Shown here: piece by piece, positions 20,447-29,562 of the stretch
Numbering within the stretch: position 1 is the stretch's first letter
Layout of the letters: every line of letters starts with the position of its first letter
Source: an uncultured Alphaproteobacteria bacterium
GTDB taxonomy: Bacteria > Pseudomonadota > Alphaproteobacteria > HIMB59
Length of the DNA: 64,000 bases
Reading direction: 5' to 3'
Assembly (NCBI GenBank): GCA_902530745.1
Contig: CACABO010000002.1
Coordinates: 98,695 to 162,694, forward strand
The notes under the pieces: generated by a model
Database searches by the model: none
Told to the model about the DNA's origin: nothing
What the model saw: only the letters and a program-made list of their open reading frames with translations
Made by a program: the position numbers and the translations under genes

Positions 20447-20497
20447 CTCATTTTGGGTCATAAATTAAAAAAAAGCATCTAAAATCAGTGTATTATT
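20447..20497 (+). promoter_or_regulatory. Second copy of operator/promoter block upstream of the orphan 306-aa gene
   Basis: GCTCATTTTGGGTcATAAATTAAAAAA...TGTATTAT; operator centre to -10 spacing 39 bp versus 38 bp at 3302-3340. Confidence 0.6.
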
Positions 20498-20504
20498 ACA
20501 CCTT

Positions 20505-21425
20505 ATGATTATTTTGCACCAGTCGATGAAAGATCAGTTTCAAAAGGAAACTGGAAAAAAAATAAGCTCTCCGAGCTCATTTTTCAAATCTAAATGGCTA
20601 GAAGAACAAGATCAAAAGAAAACCTTTGATCACCTAAATAACGCAGAGCTTAGCGACGTAATAAAAGAAAGACTATTTTTTAAAAGTTCTAAAGCAACTG
20701 ATTATGATCGTTTCTTAGAACTGCTTGATATTAAGAGATCAAGTGACTTCAAAATCTTTGCTAAGCTGACAGCAATTATTAAGCCATATCAGAAATTAGA
20801 ATTTCAAAAAACCTCTCAAGAGCTAGAGGCATTAGATTGTTTGTACTCAATTCAAAATAAAAAAGTGATGAATCATCAAATGATCAAATCACTTACACAA
20901 AGTTTAAAACAGATAGAAAAACACTGTCAAAAGATAAAAAAAGAGATTAGCCAATCTTTAAAAAAGAGTCGCCTTAAACATGGAATGAGTCCTAGTGAAA
21001 TTATTTTAAAAGACGCAAGCGGTGCTGATATATCTTCTACAAGTATATTTGATGAATTTTCAATAATAGCAAAGGAATGCCAATATCTTTCTGAGGCAAA
21101 TAGCTCATTTGAAAATACCGAGCCTTCACTGTTTCCAAGTTTAGACATACAGGAAATACCTTTAGATTATTATATAGTGACACTAAAAAACTTATTTCAA
21201 TGCATTGATTTGGGTCAATTTAAAATTCATGATCAACAATCTGAGTTAAAAACTTTTTGTTGGGAGGGTATATTACAAACACCCTCAATATGTTTTACTC
21301 CTTATTCATCTTTTTTAAAGGCTTACAAAAGATGTAACAAAAAGAAAAATATTTTTTTTAGTCTGTCACAAGCTATCTCAAAAAATGACTTTTACGAAAT
21401 AAGAGATAAAATTTTAAATTTCTAA
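20505..21425 (+). CDS. Hypothetical protein sharing the giant-gene promoter motif
   Basis: Long ORF, no recognisable family; Lys/Gln-rich, predicted helical. Confidence 0.7.
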   Translation: MIILHQSMKDQFQKETGKKISSPSSFFKSKWLEEQDQKKTFDHLNNAELSDVIKERLFFKSSKATDYDRFLELLDIKRSSDFKIFAKLTAIIKPYQKLEFQKTSQELEALDCLYSIQNKKVMNHQMIKSLTQSLKQIEKHCQKIKKEISQSLKKSRLKHGMSPSEIILKDASGADISSTSIFDEFSIIAKECQYLSEANSSFENTEPSLFPSLDIQEIPLDYYIVTLKNLFQCIDLGQFKIHDQQSELKTFCWEGILQTPSICFTPYSSFLKAYKRCNKKKNIFFSLSQAISKNDFYEIRDKILNF

Positions 21426-22642
21426 TTATCCTGGTAGCTGACCTTTAACATAAGTAACATACCCGATAGAAGTAGCACTATTGAAAATCCAAAGCCGATA
21501 CGTTGAGAGAATAAAAAAGTAATTGCTGCAGCACAAAGGGGTCCTAAAAAAGCTGTTGCTTTTCCTGAAAATGTGAACATACCAAACCCTAAACCTTGCA
21601 TCTCATCAGGTATTAGTTTTGCCATGACAACTCTACTAGAACTTTGTAAAGGTCCTGAAAAAAAGGTACCGATTACTGCAAGGATAATAAATGTAGTTGG
21701 ATTTGTGTTTATTGACATGGAAATGATAATAGCGGAGAGCAATGCAAGAGAAATTATTATAACTTTTTTGTCGTTTTTGAAAAATATTCCAAAGATATAG
21801 CAACCCACAGCTCCACTAACATTGCATAATATCGCCACTATAATGATCTTACTGATTGATATGCCCATTACAGAAGTTCCAAAAATTCCAATTGTTGTCA
21901 TCACAATGATTAAACCGTCCATGTAAATCATTCTTGCGATTAAATACCTACCTGTATTTGTAAGACCATTATCCCATATCAAATCTTTTATTGTATGAGT
22001 TGTCTTATTTGGAATAACGTAGGCCTTTTGATTGAACTTAGTAAAAAACATTAAGGGAATACAAAATACAAAAAACCATAAAGATAATATTAAATGAGAA
22101 AAACGAATAGGAGTTTGATTATCCTTAGCCAATCCCAAGACATTTTCATCTGGAAGAATGAATAGATAAAGTATCATTATTAGGACAAGCACCCCTCCTA
22201 TATATCCTGTTCCAAAACCAACTCCAGAGCCAAAAGATAAATCTTTTGAGTAACAACTTTTTAAAGTTGCATTGTACAAACTATTCGATGCTTCATAGCT
22301 AATACTTCCTAAAAATAATAAAAAAAGACAAAATAGAACATAATTTGAGTCTGGTAGCACAAACCAAAACGCAGCGATTGATAAAATACAAATAATTGAA
22401 AAAAATCTTAAATAAATTACACGCCCATTATTAGTTGCATCAGATAATTTACCGATAAAGGGCATCATCAATGCAATTAGAATTCCCGATATACCAATAA
22501 TTAATTGCCATAATGCAGTCCCTGTTTGTTGATTTTCAATAACATGATTAACAAAGTAACTAGATGTTAAAGTTGTAATTATAATCATGGGAAATACAGA
22601 ATTCCCAAAATCGTAAAAAGAAAATGATAAAAGCTTTTTCAT
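21422..22642 (-). CDS. MFS transporter, UMF1/Atg22-like
   Basis: Polytopic; SFYDFGNSVFPMIIITT start and GFGTGYIGGVLVL motif typical of UMF1-type MFS. Confidence 0.75.
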   Translation of the reverse strand: MKKLLSFSFYDFGNSVFPMIIITTLTSSYFVNHVIENQQTGTALWQLIIGISGILIALMMPFIGKLSDATNNGRVIYLRFFSIICILSIAAFWFVLPDSNYVLFCLFLLFLGSISYEASNSLYNATLKSCYSKDLSFGSGVGFGTGYIGGVLVLIMILYLFILPDENVLGLAKDNQTPIRFSHLILSLWFFVFCIPLMFFTKFNQKAYVIPNKTTHTIKDLIWDNGLTNTGRYLIARMIYMDGLIIVMTTIGIFGTSVMGISISKIIIVAILCNVSGAVGCYIFGIFFKNDKKVIIISLALLSAIIISMSINTNPTTFIILAVIGTFFSGPLQSSSRVVMAKLIPDEMQGLGFGMFTFSGKATAFLGPLCAAAITFLFSQRIGFGFSIVLLLSGMLLMLKVSYQDN

Positions 22643-23142
22643 TTTAATTTTTTAATTAAATTCACTCCTGATACTTCTTCAACGAACTTTACTTCATTTA
22701 GATTAGAGACTAGTCGTGCAAGCTCTTTAGTAGTTACTTCACCAAACCCACCCATAATTTTTGTATAATTTTCTCCTAATATAATTCCACTACTCTCATC
22801 CTTTGCTAATAATTGAAAGTCAATTAATTTTTGAACACGTCTTCGGATACTTTCTTTAGGTTGAGATAAAATGTTGGCAATACTTAATATTGATAGCTTA
22901 GAACCTTTGAAATATTTTTTTATTTCATCAGATGACATTCCCTTTAGTTCTTCCAGTGATTTGGTGTCAGAGGAGTTGATCTTATACAGCCAATTAGCAG
23001 CAACCGTATTAAGTGTCATTAACTCATCAATGTTTATTCCCAAATCACTTACTCTTTTGTAATAGCTGGTAACAGTCATAAGCCAAGCATAAGCTGCTTT
23101 ACTGTAAGTTGATTTTTGATCAGAATCTTTTTTTGTATCCAT
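22639..23142 (-). CDS. Winged-helix-like transcriptional regulator (putative)
   Basis: LSILSIANILSQPKESIRRRVQKLIDFQLLAKDESSGIILG resembles a wHTH plus wing; 4-nt overlap with the MFS gene; tandem operators upstream. Confidence 0.6.
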   Translation of the reverse strand: MDTKKDSDQKSTYSKAAYAWLMTVTSYYKRVSDLGINIDELMTLNTVAANWLYKINSSDTKSLEELKGMSSDEIKKYFKGSKLSILSIANILSQPKESIRRRVQKLIDFQLLAKDESSGIILGENYTKIMGGFGEVTTKELARLVSNLNEVKFVEEVSGVNLIKKLK

Positions 23143-23163
23143 TTTTAATTTATATAATATTAA

Positions 23164-23201
23164 AACCTAAAATGGGTTTTCTACAACCCAAAATGGGTTG
23201 T
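23164..23201. promoter_or_regulatory. Two tandem operators: ACCTAAAATGGGT (23166-23178) and CAACCCAAAATGGGTTG (23185-23201)
   Basis: Inverted repeats with 3-nt centres, centre-to-centre 21 bp, 24-60 bp upstream of the regulator start. Confidence 0.7.
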
Positions 23202-23261
23202 CAAAGAATAAAATTTTTAAAATTATCTATTTTTTGATGAAAATATTAATAAAATTAAGAG

Positions 23262-23606
23262 ATGCCAAAATTTATTAGTGTTGTTAAGTTCATAGTTAAA
23301 GAAGGTGAGGTTGAAAATTTTACAGCTTCGATGAAAAAGTTTGTTAACCCAGATGGTGTGATCTTTCGAAAAGTCATTAAAACAGGGGACCGTTCTTATT
23401 GCAGTGTGGTGGAGTGGATCGACGAGGATAGTTTAGCAAAAGCTCGTCAGCAGATGATCGCATACTTGGATACAGTGAGAGATTTACTTGAAGAGATTAG
23501 CCCGGAGCTAGGCGTTACTGATCCTGCATCTGGTCCAGTAATAATAGATGAGCAAGGACTTGTCACAAGTCCAGGTGGAACTATTTCAGGAAAAATTAAA
23601 ACTTAA
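23262..23606 (+). CDS. Antibiotic biosynthesis monooxygenase-like (ABM fold) small protein
   Basis: FISVVKFIVKEGEVENFTASMKKF...SVVEWIDEDSLAKARQQMIAYLDTVRDLL pattern. Confidence 0.55.
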   Translation: MPKFISVVKFIVKEGEVENFTASMKKFVNPDGVIFRKVIKTGDRSYCSVVEWIDEDSLAKARQQMIAYLDTVRDLLEEISPELGVTDPASGPVIIDEQGLVTSPGGTISGKIKT

Positions 23607-23621
23607 TTAACTTTTATTTTT

Positions 23622-24530
23622 TTAAATTGATCTCGGGTCATCAAGACCAGCATGACGATATGCTGATGTTACGGTATTTCTTAGTAAACAAGCAATGGTC
23701 ATCGGCCCAACCCCTCCTGGTACGGGAGTGATCATAGAGGCTTTCTCTGATGCACTATCAAAATCTACATCGCCAACTATTTTGCTTCCTTCACTTCCAT
23801 CTTCTTTTGTAATAGATATTCGATTGATACCAACATCGATTACAACAGCACCATCTTTTAACCATTTTGAGTCAATCATCTCGGCTCTTCCAATGGCTGC
23901 AACAATAATATCTGCTTGTGAACAAACTTTTTCAATTTCTTTGGTTTTGGAGTGTACCACTGTAACGGTACATGACTCTTCGATTAAAAGTTGCGACATA
24001 GGTTTACCCACTATATTTGACCTACCAATTACAACAACACTTTTACCTTTTAAATCTTCTATATGATCCTTCAAAAGTAAAAGAGAACCTAAAGGCGTGC
24101 ATGGGATAAAAGCTTTTTTCAACATATCACCCCCAATGGAAAGTCTTCCTGCGTTTATAGCATGAAAACCATCAACATCTTTTTCTACAACAATTGCATC
24201 GATCACTTTTCTCTCATCAATTTGCTTAGGTAAAGGTAATTGTACTAAAATACCGTGAACCGTGCTATCATTGTTGAGCTCATCAATTAATTTCAATAAT
24301 GTTTCTTGATTTGTGCTTGCTTCTAATTTGAAATCTTTAGTTTTAATATTACATTCTGCAGCCATTTTTGTCTTTTGACCTACATAAACCTTACTAGCTG
24401 GATTTTCTCCTACTAGCACCACTGCTAAACAGGGATCTACTTGTTTTTGAGATATTAATTTGTCTGAGTCCTCTTTTACCTCAGTTCTAATTTTTGCTGC
24501 AAAAGCTTTTCCATCAATTATATCTGCCAT
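23622..24530 (-). CDS. folD: Bifunctional methylenetetrahydrofolate dehydrogenase/cyclohydrolase
   Basis: VHGILVQLPLPKQID, VVVIGRSNIVGKPMSQLL, ITPVPGGVGPMTIACLL; start at MADIIDGKAF. Confidence 0.95.
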   Translation of the reverse strand: MADIIDGKAFAAKIRTEVKEDSDKLISQKQVDPCLAVVLVGENPASKVYVGQKTKMAAECNIKTKDFKLEASTNQETLLKLIDELNNDSTVHGILVQLPLPKQIDERKVIDAIVVEKDVDGFHAINAGRLSIGGDMLKKAFIPCTPLGSLLLLKDHIEDLKGKSVVVIGRSNIVGKPMSQLLIEESCTVTVVHSKTKEIEKVCSQADIIVAAIGRAEMIDSKWLKDGAVVIDVGINRISITKEDGSEGSKIVGDVDFDSASEKASMITPVPGGVGPMTIACLLRNTVTSAYRHAGLDDPRSI

Positions 24531-24549
24531 TTTTTTATTCTCCTTATCA

Positions 24550-24834
24550 TTATCCTCTTGGCCAATACTCAATCAGTAAATCCTTAAACAAGTATATTAT
24601 TAGTATTAAAAGTACTGGAGAAATGTCTAAGCCACCTAAGTTTGGTAAATATCTTCTCATATAATTTAAGGGAGGGTCAGTTAGTTTTTTAAAACTTTCA
24701 AAAACACGCCACAAAAAAATATTTTGACTATTTAATATGTTAAAATGAAACAACCAAGACACGACTACATAAAAAAACACAATAAGTGTGTAAAAGTCTA
24801 ATAGTCTTACCAAGAACAGTAGTAATGAATTCAC
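24550..24834 (-). CDS. YggT family membrane protein
   Basis: Two-TM protein with TDPPLNYMRRYLPNLGGLDISPVLLILI. Confidence 0.85.
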   Translation of the reverse strand: MNSLLLFLVRLLDFYTLIVFFYVVVSWLFHFNILNSQNIFLWRVFESFKKLTDPPLNYMRRYLPNLGGLDISPVLLILIIYLFKDLLIEYWPRG

Positions 24835-24856
24835 TGTGATAAATTATAAAAAATTA

Positions 24857-25621
24857 TTATTCACGTCTATTAAATAAGAAATTCCTACAACGCTCTGACT
24901 GGGGATTTGTGAAAACTGTGTCAGGATGTCCTTCCTCTTCCACAAGACCATCGTGAAGAAAAATAACTTTATTTGAAACTTTTCTAGCAAACGCCATTTC
25001 ATGAGTTACAACTAACATTGTTTTTCCCTGTTCAGCTAAATTACGAATAACAGACAAGACTTCGTCTACTAATTCTGGATCAAGCGAGGATGTTGGCTCA
25101 TCAAATAATAATATTTCTGGAGAAATGGCTAGTGCTCTTGCTATTGCTGCCCTTTGTTGCTGACCTCCTGATAGATGAGAGGGGTATTCTTTTGCTTTGT
25201 CCTCGATTCCTACTTTTTTCAAAAGAATCATTGCCTGTTCTTGAGCGACTTCTTTATCTATTCCTAAAACATTTACAGGAGCCTCTGTTATGTTATCTAA
25301 GATATTCATGTGCGACCAAAGATTGAAACTTTGAAAAACCATACCCAATTTTTTCCTAATTAAAGTGATTTTTGATAGTAAATTTTTATTGGGTTTATTT
25401 AGATTTTCATCGCGACAGTTGATAATTTCACCACAAACATTTACGGTACCACTATCTGGTGTTTCAAGAAAATTTATACAACGAAGCATAGTGCTCTTTC
25501 CTGATCCAGAACTTCCAATAATACTTACAACATCTCCTTTATTGGCAATAAGATTAATGCCTTTTAAAACTTTATTGTCACCAAATTTTTTCTCTAACTG
25601 ATTTAGCTCAAGTATTTTCAT
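24857..25621 (-). CDS. Polar amino-acid ABC transporter ATP-binding protein
   Basis: Walker A GSSGSGKST, GMVFQSFNLWSHM, signature LSGGQQQRAAIARAL. Confidence 0.92.
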   Translation of the reverse strand: MKILELNQLEKKFGDNKVLKGINLIANKGDVVSIIGSSGSGKSTMLRCINFLETPDSGTVNVCGEIINCRDENLNKPNKNLLSKITLIRKKLGMVFQSFNLWSHMNILDNITEAPVNVLGIDKEVAQEQAMILLKKVGIEDKAKEYPSHLSGGQQQRAAIARALAISPEILLFDEPTSSLDPELVDEVLSVIRNLAEQGKTMLVVTHEMAFARKVSNKVIFLHDGLVEEEGHPDTVFTNPQSERCRNFLFNRRE

Positions 25622-25809
25622 AATTTAGTAATATTTCATTTTTTTGATTTCAAAGATATTGCTAAAAAGATTAGATTTAAAAGTTAATTTATTAATTTAC
25701 ATCAAATTTATAAAAATCAGATTTATTAATTCTAAAAACCTAATCAATTCAATGTTTTTAGAAAATAATTTAGATTTTATGAATATTTAGATTGTGTTAA
25801 GATAGATTC

Positions 25810-26283
25810 ATGGATGAAAATAATACTGATATGCATGAAAATAGTGCTGAGTCAGTGGATGGTGAAATTCAATCTACTCCAATAGATAATGATGCTAAAG
25901 CTGTTAACATAGGTTCTGGCGTTAGAGTTGATGGACGAATAGAGGGAGCAGAAACTTCTGACATTTCTGGAACTCTTACAGGAACTCTCAAATCCTCAAA
26001 TATTAACATTAACAGTAAAGGTGCTTTTAGTGGAGACATGTCAGGTCAAGAGATAACCATCTCTGGGAGTGTGGATGGTGAGATAAATTCAGAGGATTAT
26101 TTGATTGTCAACAACTCTGCAAATATCAAAGGAGTAATAGAATATACTTCATTACAAGTAAGTTATGGTGCAAGAATTCAAGGTACTTTAAGACATAGAG
26201 GTAGTGTCCAATCATATTCACCAGTTTCTACTAATGAAGTTAAAGAAGATGAAATAAATGAAAACCATGAGGGTGATCAATAA
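25810..26283 (+). CDS. Bactofilin (polymer-forming)
   Basis: Right-handed beta-helix repeats VRVDGRIEGAETSDISGTLTGTLKSSNININSKGAFSGDMS. Confidence 0.85.
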   Translation: MDENNTDMHENSAESVDGEIQSTPIDNDAKAVNIGSGVRVDGRIEGAETSDISGTLTGTLKSSNININSKGAFSGDMSGQEITISGSVDGEINSEDYLIVNNSANIKGVIEYTSLQVSYGARIQGTLRHRGSVQSYSPVSTNEVKEDEINENHEGDQ

Positions 26284-26663
26284 TGGCATTATTTGGATCT
26301 AGTGAAAAAAAACCTGAAGTAAAAACTGAATTTATGTTTGATACTGAAAGCACTATCAATCAGTCAACTTTAGCAAAAGATATAAAAATAAATGGCTCTC
26401 TCGAGTCTACAGACTATTTAGATTTCTCTGGGCATTTAACGGGTACTTTAAAGTCATCAACCATTAATTTAAAACCAGGTTCTTATGTTAAGGGAACTAT
26501 TACTGCTGATACTATTACAGTTGAGGGTGAAGTTGACGGAGACATTCAAGCTAAAGATATCTATATTAAGTCAACAGCAAAAATTAAGGGAAATATTCGC
26601 TATCAAAATATTGATATTCAAAACGGTAGTATAATCAACGCAGATTTGTTCTACTCATCATAA
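26283..26663 (+). CDS. Bactofilin (polymer-forming)
   Basis: INGSLESTDYLDFSGHLTGTLKSSTINLKPGSYVKGTITADTITVEGEVDGDI; overlaps the previous stop. Confidence 0.88.
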   Translation: MALFGSSEKKPEVKTEFMFDTESTINQSTLAKDIKINGSLESTDYLDFSGHLTGTLKSSTINLKPGSYVKGTITADTITVEGEVDGDIQAKDIYIKSTAKIKGNIRYQNIDIQNGSIINADLFYSS

Positions 26664-26775
26664 TTAATCAAATATTCATAGTGTTTTTATAAAAAGTTTA
26701 TCTATTTACTCTATTTTAGTTTATATTTTAGTAAGTATTTATTCGAAGTAATAGAGGAAGAACAAGGAGAAAATT

Positions 26776-27498
26776 ATGAAAAAAATAATACTATCAGCAT
26801 TTGCTGCGCTTTTTTTGTTTGGTTCTGCTGTTGCAGAAACAGTAAGAATGGGCACAGAGGGTGCTTATCCTCCATATAATTTTATAAATGATAATGGCGA
26901 AGTAGATGGTTTCGAAAAAGATGTTGGCGACATGCTTTGTATTCGTGCAAATTTAGATTGTGTTTGGGTTATTAACGAGTGGGACTCTATCATTCCTAAT
27001 TTAGTGTCTGGTAACTACGATACAATTATTGCTGGTATGTCTATTACAGCTGAACGTGATGAGGTGATTGACTTTACACAAGATTATTTTCCACCGTCTC
27101 CATCAGTTTACATGGGAATGAGCGGTGCAGACATTGATGTAGATAGTGCTGTTATTGCTGCTCAAACTGCAACTATTCAGGCAGGTTATGTTGCTGAAAG
27201 TGGAGCAACTTTAGTTGAATTTGCAACAGCAGAAGAAACAATATCTGCAGTGCAAAATGGTGAAGCTGACGCTGTCTTAGCAGATGGTGATTACCTCGCA
27301 TCTATAATTGCAGAATCAAACGGTGAATTTGCAAATATAGGAGAAGTCTCAATTGGTGGCGGTGTTGGAATGGGTATCCGTGAATCTGATACAGAGTTAA
27401 AAGCCAAAATGAATGCAGCTATTAGCTCCATGAAAGACGACGGATCACTAAATGCACTTATTAAAAAGTGGTTTGGTTTTGAAGCTGCAACTTTTTAA
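26776..27498 (+). CDS. Amino-acid ABC transporter substrate-binding protein
   Basis: Signal peptide; VRMGTEGAYPPYNFINDNGEVDGFEKDVGDMLC; IAGMSITAERDEVIDFTQDYF. Confidence 0.93.
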   Translation: MKKIILSAFAALFLFGSAVAETVRMGTEGAYPPYNFINDNGEVDGFEKDVGDMLCIRANLDCVWVINEWDSIIPNLVSGNYDTIIAGMSITAERDEVIDFTQDYFPPSPSVYMGMSGADIDVDSAVIAAQTATIQAGYVAESGATLVEFATAEETISAVQNGEADAVLADGDYLASIIAESNGEFANIGEVSIGGGVGMGIRESDTELKAKMNAAISSMKDDGSLNALIKKWFGFEAATF

Positions 27499-27523
27499 GA
27501 TTATTTAATTTAAATTGCCGAAT

Positions 27524-27552
27524 AAGAGGACGGAATATCCGTCCTCTTATTT
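27524..27552 (+). terminator. Strong hairpin between the binding-protein gene and downstream genes
   Basis: AAGAGGACGG-AATAT-CCGTCCTCTT followed by ATTTTTC. Confidence 0.8.
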
Positions 27553-27608
27553 TTCTTTATAATATTTACTCAAGAAATATTTAAACATAATATAAAATCC
27601 CTCTTACG

Positions 27609-28703
27609 ATGATTATAATTGGAGCAGGAATTGTAGGTGCTTCCTTTGCCTACCATGCTTACCAAAATGGTGTAGATAAGATAATTGTTTTATCATCACA
27701 TTTACCTGGTGATAATAACCAAGCCACATCAAATACTTGGGGTTGGGTGAATGGATATGCTTGTAACGATAAAAGCTATGCTAATTTTCGTTTGGCTAAT
27801 TTGAATTACTGGCCAAAATTAATAAATTATATTTCAAATTTAAACTATACGTCTAAAGGTGCATTTATTTGGGATCAAGGAGAGAAAGAGCTTCAAAATA
27901 CTATAAAGCAGCACCAAAGTTGGGGGCAATCTGTAAAAATATCAACTAAATCTGAACTAAAAAAACATTTACCTTATCTAAATAATATTCCAACTATGGC
28001 CGGCTTTGGTGTTGATGACTTGGCCATTGATGGTGTTAGAGCAACTAAAGAACTTTTCAAAGCTTGTAAATCAAAAATAATAAAAACTAATGTAAATGAG
28101 ATAGTGTGCCAGAGCAACAATGTTACTGGTGTCAAAACCGATGATGAAATTATTAATGACGATGAGGTAATTATAACTGCTGGACTTGGCGCTTCTAAAT
28201 TATTATCTACAATTAATGTTCCTTTTGAAATTCACTCAAGTTTAGGTTTATTAGTTTATACAAAACCATTGCCTCCATTATTGAAATACCCGATTACAGG
28301 TATTGATTTCCATGCAAGACAAGATGACAAAGGAAGATTAATAATAGGTGGAAAATTTGATGATGACTCAAGCCAAGAAGAAAATATTAAGGGCACTGCA
28401 AAAAAACTTATCCAAGACATGGCAACTAGGCTCAACTATAATGGAAATATGATTTTAGATCATTTTACACTTGGTAAACGGCCTTTGCCAGTTGATGGAA
28501 GACCGAAAATTGGACGTCTCATAAATCAAAAAGGTGAAAAATTAAATGGATTATATTTGGCAGTTATGCATTCAGGTATAACTAATGCACCTTTGGCTGG
28601 TAAGTTTGGTATAGATGAAGTTTTATCTGGAAAAAGAAATAATTTAATCAGAGATTTTTCACCTCAAATAACAGATATACAAGAGGAATTTCCAAATGTT
28701 TAG
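27609..28703 (+). CDS. FAD-dependent oxidoreductase (DAO family)
   Basis: MIIIGAGIVGASFAYH dinucleotide-binding motif; GKRPLPVDGRPKIG; AVMHSGITNAPLAG. Confidence 0.88.
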   Translation: MIIIGAGIVGASFAYHAYQNGVDKIIVLSSHLPGDNNQATSNTWGWVNGYACNDKSYANFRLANLNYWPKLINYISNLNYTSKGAFIWDQGEKELQNTIKQHQSWGQSVKISTKSELKKHLPYLNNIPTMAGFGVDDLAIDGVRATKELFKACKSKIIKTNVNEIVCQSNNVTGVKTDDEIINDDEVIITAGLGASKLLSTINVPFEIHSSLGLLVYTKPLPPLLKYPITGIDFHARQDDKGRLIIGGKFDDDSSQEENIKGTAKKLIQDMATRLNYNGNMILDHFTLGKRPLPVDGRPKIGRLINQKGEKLNGLYLAVMHSGITNAPLAGKFGIDEVLSGKRNNLIRDFSPQITDIQEEFPNV

Positions 28704-29562
28704 TTATTGTGCGGACCCTAAAACATTAGAAGGATTAATATGGTTATCATGTTATGTAACTACAACAAAACATATGTCATTTTATTTTTCTTTTTTAGTT
28801 GTTATGGGTTTGCTTTCTTTGGCGGCTCCATTGGCAATGGCATTTGGTTTTGCAGGCGCAACTGCTTCAAGATCCACCTTTAGAATTATTCGCTCTTTAG
28901 GAAAAGGTTATCTTGCGATGATAAGAGGTATTCCAGATATTGTTTTCTTTTTATTCATTCCAATAGCACTTGATCAAGCATTTGAATATTTGCGTCATAA
29001 AGTTTTATGTTCTGAAGTTACTGAGCCAATAAGGCAAGGCAATGATTTTGTCGTTTGTGCAGCTGCTAAACTTCCTTTAAATACAGCTGGCGAGTGGGTG
29101 CACGATATTTATGGATTTTCTCTGGCTTTACTTGCTTTTGGCTTTGTTTTTGGAGCTTTTGCCGGCAACGTTTTGTCTGGAGCTATGGCTGCAGTTCCAA
29201 AATCTCAAATAGAAACAGGAGAGGCTTACGGCTTTTCTCAAAGTCAAATATTTAGAAGAATTCTCATACCACAAATGTGGATCTATGCGTTACCAGGTCT
29301 GTCCAATTTGTGGATGATCTTAATTAAAGCAACCCCACTTCTATTTCTTCTTGGCATAGAAGATATAGTCTATTGGGCTAAAGAACTAGGCGGCATTAAA
29401 ACTGGTGTATACGAGTACCCGCATCCTGATTGGCGAGCCTGGTATTTTGGAGTACTAATGATTTTTTATTTATCATTAACTTACTTGTCACAATCTGTAT
29501 TAGATAAAATATCAGCTCGTCTTTCTCAAGGACAAGCCACCATGGCAGGTAAGGCTAGCTGA
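28696..29562 (+). CDS. Amino-acid ABC transporter permease
   Basis: GYLAMIRGIPDIVFFLF...EAYGFSQSQIFRRILIPQMWIYALPG HisQ/M-type permease motif. Confidence 0.9.
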   Translation: MFSYCADPKTLEGLIWLSCYVTTTKHMSFYFSFLVVMGLLSLAAPLAMAFGFAGATASRSTFRIIRSLGKGYLAMIRGIPDIVFFLFIPIALDQAFEYLRHKVLCSEVTEPIRQGNDFVVCAAAKLPLNTAGEWVHDIYGFSLALLAFGFVFGAFAGNVLSGAMAAVPKSQIETGEAYGFSQSQIFRRILIPQMWIYALPGLSNLWMILIKATPLLFLLGIEDIVYWAKELGGIKTGVYEYPHPDWRAWYFGVLMIFYLSLTYLSQSVLDKISARLSQGQATMAGKAS

